Shown in pieces: positions 1 to 5,205 of a DNA stretch of 5,584 nt; the stretch's first letter is position 1, and each line of letters opens with the position of its first letter. The stretch lies in the NCBI GenBank assembly GCA_947631585.1, contig CANRLY010000121.1, positions 1 through 5,584 of the forward strand. The letters are read 5' to 3'. The translations under genes and the position numbers were made by a program. The notes under the pieces are model-generated. The model did no database searches. It saw only the letters and a program-made list of their open reading frames with translations, and was not told the DNA's origin. This DNA is from an uncultured Clostridia bacterium. Lineage in GTDB: Bacteria > Bacillota > Clostridia > Oscillospirales > Ruminococcaceae.

Positions 1-1320
1 AAAAACGAGGACGGCATACTTCCCCTGTCAGAAAAGGAAAAAGTTGCGGTCATCGGGGCTTTTGCGCAAGTTCCACGCTATCAGGGAGGAGGAAGCTCCC
101 ACATCAATTCCTTTAAAGTCGAGGGTGCGCTGGAGTTCATGGAAAAGCTGGGCAACGTCACATTCTCAAAGGGCTTCGAGGCGGAAAGCGATCTTCCCGA
201 CGAGGAACTTATCGCAAGGGCTGCTGCGGCGGCTTCGGCGGCTGACAAGGCGGTCATCTTTGCAGGGCTGCCGGACAGCTTCGAGTCGGAGGGCTTCGAC
301 CGGCGGCATATGCGTCTGCCTGCCTGCCAGAACGAGCTTATCATGCGTGTTTGCGAAGTCCAGCCGAACACCGTGGTAGTGCTGCACAACGGTTCGCCGG
401 TGGAAATGCCCTGGCTTGGAAAGGTCAAAGCGGTGGTGGAAGCTTACCTGGGCGGTCAGGCTGTAGGCGGAGCGGAAGCCGATATCCTTTACGGAAAAGC
501 CAACCCCTGCGGAAAGCTGGCGGAGACGTTCCCGGAAAAGCTGGAGGACAACCCCTCTTACCTGAGCTACTTCGGAGAAAAGGACAAGGTGGAATACCGT
601 GAGGGAATTTTCGTAGGCTACAGATATTATGACAAGAAGAAAATGAAGGTGCTGTTCCCATTCGGGCATGGGCTGAGCTACACGGAATTTGAGTATTCCC
701 AGCCGGAACTCAGCCGCAGCGAAATGACCGACAAGGACGAGTTGAAAGTTTCTGTTAAAGTGAAAAATGTCGGAAAGACCGCAGGAAAAGAAGTGGTGCA
801 GCTTTACGTTGCGCCGCCGTCGGACGAGGTCATCAGACCGGTGAGAGAGCTAAAAGGGTTTGAGAAGATATACCTTGAGCCGGGCGAAGTAAAGGAAGTT
901 ACCTTTACACTTGGCAAGCGTGCGTTTTCCTACTGGGACTGCCAGCTGGGCGACTGGCGTGCGCCTGACGGAAAGTATCTTATCCAGCTGGGAAGCTCCT
1001 CCAGGGATATAAGGTCAGCCGGGGAAGTCCTTATGTGCGGCGGTGAGGTGCCTGCTTACCAGAGAAAATTCGGAATGAACACCACCATAGGCGACCTGCT
1101 CCGTGACGACAAAGCTAAGGCGGTGTTCAAGGAATATGCGGATATGTTCCAGATGGGTCAGATGCCTGAGGACGACTCCCAGATGGACGAGGGTTCGAGG
1201 CAGATGATGCTTGCGATCCTTGACTGTATGCCGCTGAGAAACTGCATGAGCTTCGGAACGCCTAATTCCGATGAGAAACGCCTGGAAGAGCTTATCAGAA
1301 AGCTCAACGAAATTAAATAA
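1..1320 (+). CDS. Glycoside hydrolase family 3 beta-glucosidase-type enzyme (3' part, 5' end outside window)
   Basis: The frame is open from the first base, so the gene begins upstream; 439 codons are visible. The fragment starts inside the GH3 C-terminal alpha/beta sandwich domain (the KNEDGILPL and VAVIGAFA motifs that open this domain are at residues 1-22, with GGGSSH shortly after). Residues 96-101 read SEGFDR; Glu97 (codon 289-291) matches the acid/base Glu of the EGxDR motif in family members such as Thermotoga Bgl3B. The nucleophile Asp lies in the (beta/alpha)8 barrel upstream and cannot be checked. A fibronectin type III-like domain spans about residues 249-315 (VKNVGKTAGKEVVQLYV, then LKGFEKIYLEPGE). 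A Met-rich helical tail of about 95 residues follows, a layout often seen in Firmicutes GH3 enzymes. No signal can be judged. Likely role: release of terminal glucose or xylose from oligosaccharides; the exact substrate cannot be told from this part. The gene ends just before a strong hairpin. Confidence 0.95.
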   Translation, partial: KNEDGILPLSEKEKVAVIGAFAQVPRYQGGGSSHINSFKVEGALEFMEKLGNVTFSKGFEAESDLPDEELIARAAAAASAADKAVIFAGLPDSFESEGFDRRHMRLPACQNELIMRVCEVQPNTVVVLHNGSPVEMPWLGKVKAVVEAYLGGQAVGGAEADILYGKANPCGKLAETFPEKLEDNPSYLSYFGEKDKVEYREGIFVGYRYYDKKKMKVLFPFGHGLSYTEFEYSQPELSRSEMTDKDELKVSVKVKNVGKTAGKEVVQLYVAPPSDEVIRPVRELKGFEKIYLEPGEVKEVTFTLGKRAFSYWDCQLGDWRAPDGKYLIQLGSSSRDIRSAGEVLMCGGEVPAYQRKFGMNTTIGDLLRDDKAKAVFKEYADMFQMGQMPEDDSQMDEGSRQMMLAILDCMPLRNCMSFGTPNSDEKRLEELIRKLNEIK

Positions 1321-1325
1321 ATAAA

Positions 1326-1364
1326 ACCGCTGTAGGCGAAATCGCTTGCAGCGGTAATTTTTTT
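1326..1364. terminator. Probable bidirectional intrinsic terminator between the GH3 gene and rnhA
   Basis: ACCGCTG (1326-1332) pairs with CAGCGGT (1349-1355). The stem continues inward as TAGGCG/CGCTTG with G-U pairs around an AAAT loop, giving about 13 pairs. On the plus strand it is followed by AA and seven T (1358-1364), which suits the GH3 gene ending at 1320. Read on the minus strand, the same hairpin is followed by TTTATTTATTT, so it can also end rnhA, whose stop is at 1377-1379. Confidence 0.85.
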
Positions 1365-1376
1365 GCTGTTTGATCG

Positions 1377-1820
1377 TTACTGTTCAGACCAGAGACGGCT
1401 CTGCTCCACGGCAAGGGAGTCGCACCGCTCGTTCTCCGGGTGACCGGCGTGCCCTTTTATCCACAGAAATTCCACCTTGTGGATCGCCATCAGCTCCAGC
1501 AGTTTTTCCCACAGGTCTATGTTCATGACAGGCTTGCCGTCGCTTTTCTTCCAGCCTTTTTTCTTCCAGCCGTAAAGCCAGCCTTTTTCCACTGCGTCCA
1601 CAACATACCTGCTGTCGCTCTGTATCACCGCCCGACAAGGCTCTTTCAGGGCGGAAAGCGCAGCTATCACCGCAGAAAGCTCCATGCGGTTGTTGGTGGT
1701 GACCTGTTCGCCGCCGCTGAGTTCCTTGTATGCGCTGCCGTATTTAAGAATCGCCCCCCAGCCCCCCGGACCGGGATTTCCCGAACATGAGCCGTCGGTG
1801 AAAATGCTGACCTGCTTCAA
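1377..1820 (-). CDS. rnhA: Ribonuclease HI
   Basis: RNase HI cuts the RNA strand of RNA-DNA hybrids (R-loops, Okazaki primers) in the cytoplasm. With the TTG start the product is 147 residues, close to the roughly 155 of the E. coli enzyme, and it aligns almost without gaps. The metal-binding set is complete: Asp9 (TDGSC), Glu47 (NNRMEL), Asp69 (QSDS) and Asp134 (NERCD), plus the catalytic-loop His124 (KGHAGHPENE). The basic handle with WKKKGWKK (residues 85-92) is present, as in E. coli RNase HI, and there is no N-terminal hybrid-binding domain. The TTG at 1818-1820 is preferred over the in-frame GTG at 1881-1883 because a good promoter (-10 at 1874-1879) overlaps that GTG, and homology begins at KQVSIFTDG. 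A purine-rich AGGGAAAGGG lies about 11 bases before the TTG. The gene stands alone, convergent to GH3. Confidence 0.96.
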   Translation of the reverse strand: MKQVSIFTDGSCSGNPGPGGWGAILKYGSAYKELSGGEQVTTNNRMELSAVIAALSALKEPCRAVIQSDSRYVVDAVEKGWLYGWKKKGWKKSDGKPVMNIDLWEKLLELMAIHKVEFLWIKGHAGHPENERCDSLAVEQSRLWSEQ

Positions 1821-1830
1821 CTTTGCACAC

Positions 1831-1841
1831 GCCCTTTCCCT
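1831..1841 (-). promoter_or_regulatory. Ribosome binding site that favours the TTG start of rnhA
   Basis: On the minus strand the sequence reads AGGGAAAGGGC, ending about 10 bases before the TTG at 1820. No comparable purine tract precedes the upstream in-frame GTG (1883). Just upstream of it, 1844-1857 forms a small hairpin GGCAG-CTGA-CTGCC within the short leader. Confidence 0.6.
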
Positions 1842-1873
1842 ATGGCAGTCAGCTGCCTGACTTATCAACTTAT

Positions 1874-1902
1874 ATTGTAGCACATTTTGCGGCGTTCCGC
1901 AA
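1874..1902 (-). promoter_or_regulatory. Sigma-A-type promoter of rnhA
   Basis: On the minus strand TTGCGG (1897-1902) is followed after 17 bases by TACAAT (1874-1879). Transcription would start near 1867, giving a leader of about 47 bases before the TTG codon. The -10 differs from consensus by one base; the -35 is weaker. The position rules out the GTG at 1881-1883 as a start for this transcript. Confidence 0.75.
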
Positions 1903-2284
1903 CTTTTTTATCAACAGTTTTATGCAAAGATATTTACCTTGCTGAAAAGATTTTAAACTGAACCGCTGTTTAATTTGTTTTACGCCCTTTATCGGCATGG
2001 GAGGGGAGTTTTCCTGCTATCAGCCGAAAAACCGCACCGCTTGCCGCAGAAGCAGCCTTTCGCCGCATACGAGAAGAAAATTTTGGTTTCATATTTTTGC
2101 ATAAATCAGGACTTCTCCGCTTCCCCGAAAATGTCGGTCAGCCACGTCGCAAAAAGCTGTTTTACGGGCAAAACGCCCCTGTCCGCAAGGGCCGGGAGCA
2201 GACCGCACATTTTGTTTGGGAAGCTTAAACGTTATTTGTGCAAAGCAACCAAAAATCAGCCTGCAATATTTAATAAAATGATAG
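1903..2284. other. Intergenic stretch with no supported gene
   Basis: This stretch lies between the divergent rnhA and solute-binding protein promoters. An open frame at 1975-2304 (plus) has no recognisable motif, no ribosome binding site and runs into the -35/-10 region of the next gene, so I do not call it. I see no tRNA and no riboswitch class I recognise. A short GGGC-AAAAC-GCCC hairpin (2166-2178) is the only clear local structure. The last part, 2266-2284, is nearly all A/T and probably acts as an UP element for the promoter at 2285. Confidence 0.6.
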
Positions 2285-2313
2285 TTGACAACTGCTTTGC
2301 GTGATATTATAAT
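2266..2313 (+). promoter_or_regulatory. Perfect-consensus sigma-A promoter with A/T-rich upstream element
   Basis: TTGACA (2285-2290) and TATAAT (2308-2313) are both exact consensus hexamers, separated by the optimal 17 bases. The preceding 2266-2284 is A/T-rich in the manner of an UP element. Transcription should start near 2320 and read into the lipoprotein gene at 2441. The strength suggests a highly expressed product unless a repressor or the leader limits it. Confidence 0.92.
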
Positions 2314-2324
2314 TATTATTAAGC

Positions 2325-2405
2325 TAGGAATTTTGTGTTCCTATAACTTTTTGCCGTCCGGAAAAGACGCTAATATTTTTATAATTTTTCCGCTTTTCAG
2401 ACGGC
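2325..2405 (+). promoter_or_regulatory. Structured 5' leader of the solute-binding protein gene (two hairpins)
   Basis: Hairpin 1, right after the predicted transcription start, is TAGGAA (2325-2330) with TTCCTA (2338-2343) around a 7-base loop. Hairpin 2 pairs GCCGTC (2353-2358) with GACGGC (2400-2405), then GAAAAG (2361-2366) with CTTTTC (2393-2398), enclosing an A/T-rich loop. No T tract follows hairpin 2, so it is not an obvious attenuator. It may stabilise the mRNA or bind a regulator; I do not recognise a known riboswitch. Confidence 0.55.
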
Positions 2406-2426
2406 GCACACCACCAACGCATTATT

Positions 2427-2433
2427 AAGGAGG
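2427..2433 (+). promoter_or_regulatory. Strong ribosome binding site
   Basis: AAGGAGG, full complementarity to the 16S rRNA 3' end, lies 7 bases before the ATG at 2441 and fixes that start. Together with the consensus promoter it points to a highly expressed gene. Confidence 0.9.
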
Positions 2434-2440
2434 ATACACA

Positions 2441-3862
2441 ATGAGAACACTCAAGAAAACGGCTGCCGGTGTTCTTGCGCTGACGATGGCTTTCGCAGGT
2501 GTAGGCTGCGGCGGCGATAAGAAAGACGACACAAAGAGCTCAAGCGAATACGAGCAGCAAGTTGAGGTGGAAGTGACCGCTTCCGCAAAAGATATCGCAG
2601 CTCTTCCCGGCGGCGAGGAGAGCACCATCACTTACTTAGGCGAGAACGACCTTAACCCTACCAAGGCAAACAAGGAGATGAGCGTTGAGCTTAAACTGTT
2701 TGAGCAAAAGGGCGGAAAGATCAAATTTGTAAAGACGGCAAACCAGGAAAGGTTCGACAAGCTGGCGTCGTCTATAATCACAGGCGTTGACAGACCGGAC
2801 ATTTTCAAGCACGAATGGCTGGCTTTCCCGTCTCAGATCATTCAGGAAAGATATCTGCCGATAAACGATCTGGTTGACTTCGATTCACCGCTGTGGAGCG
2901 ATGTAAAGTCCACGGCTGAACAGTATATGTTCAACGGCAACTACTATGTTGCTCCGCTGGACTTTGTTCCTTCGGCAATGATCTTCTACGACAAGGCGAT
3001 GATACAGGAAAACGCCCTGGACGACCCGTATGATCTTTATATGAAAGGCGAATGGAACTGGGACAGCTTCCACGAGCTGATGTCCGATTATGTGAACGGC
3101 GGTACTGCCGACGCTCCCAGATACGGAGTAAACGGATTCTTCAAGCCGCATATCGTTCAGCAGACGGGCAAGACCATGATAACCAAGAACGGCGACACCT
3201 TTATCAACAACACCGCCGACCCCGACATTGAAAGAGCTGAGACGTTCCTTTATGATATAACCAAAGAGGGACTGGTATTCAACGACTGGATAGGCGGAGC
3301 AAGAGACTGCTTCAGCAAGAACATACTGTTCTACGGAATGGGCGACTGGGCTGCCACCGGCAACCAGGCTCCCAAGGAGGACGAGACCTGGGGAGTAGTT
3401 CCGATGCCGGAATATCCCAACAATCCGCAGAAGATAACCACTTCCGACATGACCGCTTATATGTGGGTAACTCAGTCCACCAAGGGCGATGCAGTAAAAT
3501 GCTGGTTCGAGTGCGTAAGGGCTTCAAAGACCGACCCTGAATATGTTGAAAGCAACAAGCAGACGTTCTTCGCAAACAACCCCTACTGGACCGAAGAAAT
3601 GTATCAGGTGAAGATGGACGTTGTTTCCAAGGAATACTTACAGATATTCGACTACGGCTTCGGCGTATCCGCCAACCTGGGCGACAGGAACTCCTTTGAC
3701 GGAAACCAGTGCCTGATAGACGCTCTCTACGGCGACGTTACCGTTATCGACGAGGAAGGTTCGCAGAGCACATGGACTCAGGTAAGAGACCAGTACAAGT
3801 CCATCATCGACAGCGAGATCAAGAAGCTGAATGAAGATCTTGAAAAATTCAAAACAAAGTAA
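2441..3862 (+). CDS. Extracellular solute-binding lipoprotein, sugar-type ABC transporter
   Basis: The 473-residue product has a lipoprotein signal: positive MRTLKK, a hydrophobic stretch to about residue 21, then AGVGC with Cys23 as the likely lipidated residue (the -3 Gly is off the usual lipobox). A charged linker to about residue 60 leads into a family 1 periplasmic-binding fold. Family-like segments are YYVAPLD (168-174), IFYDKAM (181-187, matching the common YNKDLF region) and GEWNWDSF (203-210, matching TWDEF). Trp and Tyr are frequent, as in carbohydrate binders. The C-terminus is a charged helix. Length fits the family (about 400-550). It would sit on the outer face of the membrane and hand sugars or oligosaccharides to an ABC permease. 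No permease or ATPase gene is nearby; a strong terminator follows directly, so it is transcribed alone. The ligand cannot be deduced. The GH3 gene 1.1 kb upstream may or may not be functionally linked. Confidence 0.92.
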   Translation: MRTLKKTAAGVLALTMAFAGVGCGGDKKDDTKSSSEYEQQVEVEVTASAKDIAALPGGEESTITYLGENDLNPTKANKEMSVELKLFEQKGGKIKFVKTANQERFDKLASSIITGVDRPDIFKHEWLAFPSQIIQERYLPINDLVDFDSPLWSDVKSTAEQYMFNGNYYVAPLDFVPSAMIFYDKAMIQENALDDPYDLYMKGEWNWDSFHELMSDYVNGGTADAPRYGVNGFFKPHIVQQTGKTMITKNGDTFINNTADPDIERAETFLYDITKEGLVFNDWIGGARDCFSKNILFYGMGDWAATGNQAPKEDETWGVVPMPEYPNNPQKITTSDMTAYMWVTQSTKGDAVKCWFECVRASKTDPEYVESNKQTFFANNPYWTEEMYQVKMDVVSKEYLQIFDYGFGVSANLGDRNSFDGNQCLIDALYGDVTVIDEEGSQSTWTQVRDQYKSIIDSEIKKLNEDLEKFKTK

Positions 3863-3874
3863 AAAGCTTAAACA

Positions 3875-3910
3875 AATTAACCCCGACCTATCGGTTGGGG
3901 TTAATTTTTT
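3875..3910 (+). terminator. Intrinsic terminator of the solute-binding protein gene
   Basis: AATTAACCCC (3875-3884) pairs with GGGGTTAATT (3897-3906), continued inward by GACC/GGTT (one G-U pair) to a TATC loop: about 14 pairs. A run of T (3905-3910) closes the structure. It lies 12 bases after the stop codon. Confidence 0.93.
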
Positions 3911-3914
3911 GCAA

Positions 3915-3953
3915 CGCAAAAAATAATATGCGCCGCCTGTCCAGGCGGCGCAT
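3915..3953 (-). terminator. Intrinsic terminator of the HU / DUF6465 operon
   Basis: ATGCGCCGCCTG (3928-3939) and CAGGCGGCGCAT (3942-3953) are perfect inverted copies, giving an 11-12 pair very GC-rich stem with a tight loop. Read on the minus strand it is followed by ATTATTTTTTGCG, so it ends transcription coming from 4763 towards 3974. It stands 20 bases after the stop codon of the minus-strand gene and tail to tail with the plus-strand terminator. Confidence 0.93.
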
Positions 3954-3973
3954 CTATATGATCGCAGCAAATA

Positions 3974-4435
3974 TCAAAGGTCGATCTTCTTGCCCTCGGC
4001 TACGTCGTTGATAACGTAATATGCCTCGTTCTCTTCGGGCTTAACATAGATCTGAACTTTCTTGATAGCGCCCTTGTTTCCGTCAGCCTTGTAAGCTTTC
4101 TTAACAGCGGCAACTATCTCGTCTACGCTTATCGACTTGCCTGCAAATTCGAGAACGACCTGGTCTTTCTCCTTAGCAGGAACTTTAGCGGCAGCTTTCT
4201 TAGCAGCGGCAGTGGTCTTTTTAGCGGCAGTAGCAGCAGCTTTCTTAGTAGCGGAAGCGGCTTTTTTAGCAGTCGCAGCAGCTTTCTTCGCAGCAGGAGC
4301 AGCCTTCTTTGCAGGTCTGCCTACAGCTCTCTTTACAGTTTCCTTGACCTCTGCTACAGCTTCCTTAACTTCAGTAGCAGGAGCCTCAACAACAGCTTCT
4401 GTTTTCTTTACATCATCATTCTTCTTCGCAGCCAT
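3974..4435 (-). CDS. Lys/Ala-rich, histone-H1-like DUF6465-type protein
   Basis: The 153-residue product has three parts. Residues 1-34 are mixed charge and Glu-rich. Residues 35-88 are a low-complexity Lys/Ala/Thr tract that opens with KRAVGRPAKK, whose GRP core resembles an AT-hook, followed by Lys-Lys pairs at 43, 50, 57, 64, 72 and 79. Residues 92-153 look like a small folded domain (VVLEFAGKSISVDEI, a helix, then QIYVKPEENEAYYVIND), which I recognise as resembling the DUF6465 family of Firmicutes. The basic tract resembles the tails of bacterial H1-like proteins, so a role in DNA binding or nucleoid compaction is plausible; this is inference. The start has a GGTGA 6 bases upstream, with AAAGGA further out. 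It follows HU by 55 bases with no terminator between, so the two are probably one transcript ending at 3915-3953. Confidence 0.85.
   Translation of the reverse strand: MAAKKNDDVKKTEAVVEAPATEVKEAVAEVKETVKRAVGRPAKKAAPAAKKAAATAKKAASATKKAAATAAKKTTAAAKKAAAKVPAKEKDQVVLEFAGKSISVDEIVAAVKKAYKADGNKGAIKKVQIYVKPEENEAYYVINDVAEGKKIDL
4196..4309 (-). repeat. Degenerate Lys-Lys heptad repeat region inside the DUF6465-type gene
   Basis: The encoded units have the form KKAAxxA, with Lys pairs at residues 43, 50, 57, 64, then 72 and 79. The spacing is 7 residues except for a single extra residue between the fourth and fifth pairs. The DNA shows matching GCxGCx and AAGAAA-type blocks (TTTCTT/GCAGC on the plus strand). 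Such tracts can expand or contract by slippage. Confidence 0.8.
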
Positions 4436-4490
4436 TTCTGGTCACCGATCCTTTCTTTGATTTGAAAACTTTTTTAAAACTTACTTCAAC

Positions 4491-4763
4491 TTACTTCGCA
4501 ACAGTTTCTTTAAGAGCCTTTCCGGCTTTGAATACCGGAACTTTCTTAGCCGGAACTACCACAGTCTTTTTGGTCTGCGGATTAACTACCGTCTTTTCCG
4601 CTCTCTCCCTGACCTCGAAGATGCCGAATCCTGAAACGGATACTTTCTCGCCGGCAGACAGTGTTTCTGTCAGCACAGAAAATACATCGGCAATGGCTTT
4701 CTCAGCTTCTTTCCTGGTGTAGCCCTTTGCAGCCACAGCAGAGATCAATTCTGTCTTTGTCAT
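4491..4763 (-). CDS. hup: HU family DNA-binding protein
   Basis: HU is a small dimeric nucleoid protein that bends DNA. The 90-residue length is exactly usual. The N-terminal helices (MTKTELISAVAAKGYTRKEAEKA) and the saddle motif GFGIFEVRER (45-54) are conserved, as are NPQT (61-64) with the DNA-intercalating Pro62 and the C-terminal PVFKAGKALKETV (76-88). The arm differs from typical HU: where E. coli has RTGRNPQTGKE, this protein has KTVVNPQTKKT, losing the GR pair before Asn and the Gly after NPQT. A longer frame upstream (Met at 4871) is rejected because the promoter overlaps it. AAAGGA on the minus strand lies 8 bases before the chosen ATG. It is the first gene of an operon with the DUF6465-type protein. 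Confidence 0.96.
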   Translation of the reverse strand: MTKTELISAVAAKGYTRKEAEKAIADVFSVLTETLSAGEKVSVSGFGIFEVRERAEKTVVNPQTKKTVVVPAKKVPVFKAGKALKETVAK

Positions 4764-4836
4764 ACTTACCGTCCTTTCTGTTAGTGACCTTACCCTCCTC
4801 CGGGAATGTCCCGAAGTCCGGCGCAGGTCTTTTACT
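4764..4836 (-). promoter_or_regulatory. Structured 5' leader of the HU operon
   Basis: On the minus strand the predicted leader contains GACCT (4825-4829) able to pair with AGGTC (4786-4790), enclosing a CGGGA-CAT-TCCCG hairpin (4801-4813). Between these sits GGAGGAGGG (4793-4801), a very strong Shine-Dalgarno-like tract with no start codon at a usual distance; the real ribosome site AAAGGA is closer to the ATG at 4763. Autoregulation or a standby ribosome site is possible but unproven. Confidence 0.5.
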
Positions 4837-4842
4837 GTAACA

Positions 4843-4890
4843 ATTATAACGGTTTTGCGCATAAAAGTCAAATTATTTTAATGATTTTTT
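4843..4890 (-). promoter_or_regulatory. Strong sigma-A promoter of the HU operon
   Basis: On the minus strand TTGACT (4866-4871) and TATAAT (4843-4848) are separated by 17 bases, one mismatch from full consensus. The stretch 4872-4890 upstream of the -35 is A/T-rich and UP-like. Transcription would start near 4836. This is the expected strength for an abundant nucleoid protein. Confidence 0.9.
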
Positions 4891-5160
4891 GCGGTTTTGG
4901 AGTAATTTTGTACAAAATAACCATTGCAAACTTTTTGTAAACAAACTTTTTCAGCGATTTTCACGGCATTTTCGGCTGATTTTGCCCCGAAAGTCTGAAC
5001 TTTTTCTTCCGCCGCCGGACTTTCCATGCGGCTTTTCCTTAATAATTATGCCAGAAATTAAGCAAAATTATACATTTGTTCCTGCTTTGTCCCCCGGGTA
5101 TGACCATTTTTGTAAATGCGCTTGTGAAAAAATTGAGAATAAAATGCAGTAACTTGATGT
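4891..5160. other. A/T-rich intergenic stretch between divergent HU and nadB promoters
   Basis: No gene is supported here. Small open frames on both strands lack ribosome binding sites and motifs. A 10-base direct repeat CAAACTTTTT occurs at 4927-4936 and 4942-4951. A 7-base inverted repeat GAAAGTC (4989-4995) / GACTTTC (5018-5024) and a GCCGC/GCGGC pair (5011-5015, 5028-5032) are weak structures. I recognise no known RNA. Confidence 0.6.
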
Positions 5161-5194
5161 AAAACTTGCGTTTTGATAAGAGGTGTGTTATAAT
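5161..5194 (+). promoter_or_regulatory. nadB: Extended -10 promoter of nadB with inverted repeat over the -35
   Basis: TATAAT (5189-5194) is preceded by TG at 5186-5187, an extended -10. TTGCGT (5166-5171) lies 17 bases upstream as a weak -35. The perfect inverted repeat AAAAC-TTGC-GTTTT (5161-5174) covers the -35 and is a candidate operator. Transcription would start near 5201. In many Firmicutes nad genes are repressed by NiaR, but I cannot match this site to it. Confidence 0.7.
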
Positions 5195-5205
5195 GTATCT
5201 TATAA

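Noticed and set aside
166..669. Long antisense frame within the GH3 gene
   Set aside because: It lies opposite a clear GH3 coding frame with intact motifs; the antisense translation shows no domain.
1030..1320. Met-rich C-terminal tail of the GH3 protein as a possible fused extra domain
   Set aside because: Similar tails after the fibronectin-like domain are usual in Firmicutes GH3 enzymes, so it is not evidence of a new fusion.
2222..2240. Catabolite-responsive element (cre) upstream of the solute-binding gene
   Set aside because: TTAAACGTTATTTG shares the central CG but does not match the flanking consensus of a cre site.
1975..2304. Plus-strand open frame of 109 codons between rnhA and the solute-binding gene
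   Set aside because: No ribosome binding site, no recognisable domain, random-looking composition, and its 3' end overlaps a perfect-consensus promoter.
4137..4460. Plus-strand frame encoding a hydrophobic Ala/Phe/Leu-rich protein that looks like a membrane protein
   Set aside because: It is the antisense shadow of the Lys/Ala repeat in the minus-strand gene; AAG/AAA and GCx codons read backwards give Phe/Leu and Ala. No ribosome site or promoter supports it.
4764..4871. N-terminal extension of HU by 36 residues (Met at 4871)
   Set aside because: The extension overlaps the HU -35 and -10 elements, has no family homology, and a good ribosome site precedes the standard 90-residue start.
5011..5040. 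GCCGC/GCGGC hairpin followed by TTTTCCTT as a plus-strand terminator
   Set aside because: Only five pairs with a 12-base loop and a broken T tract, and no plus-strand gene upstream that needs terminating.
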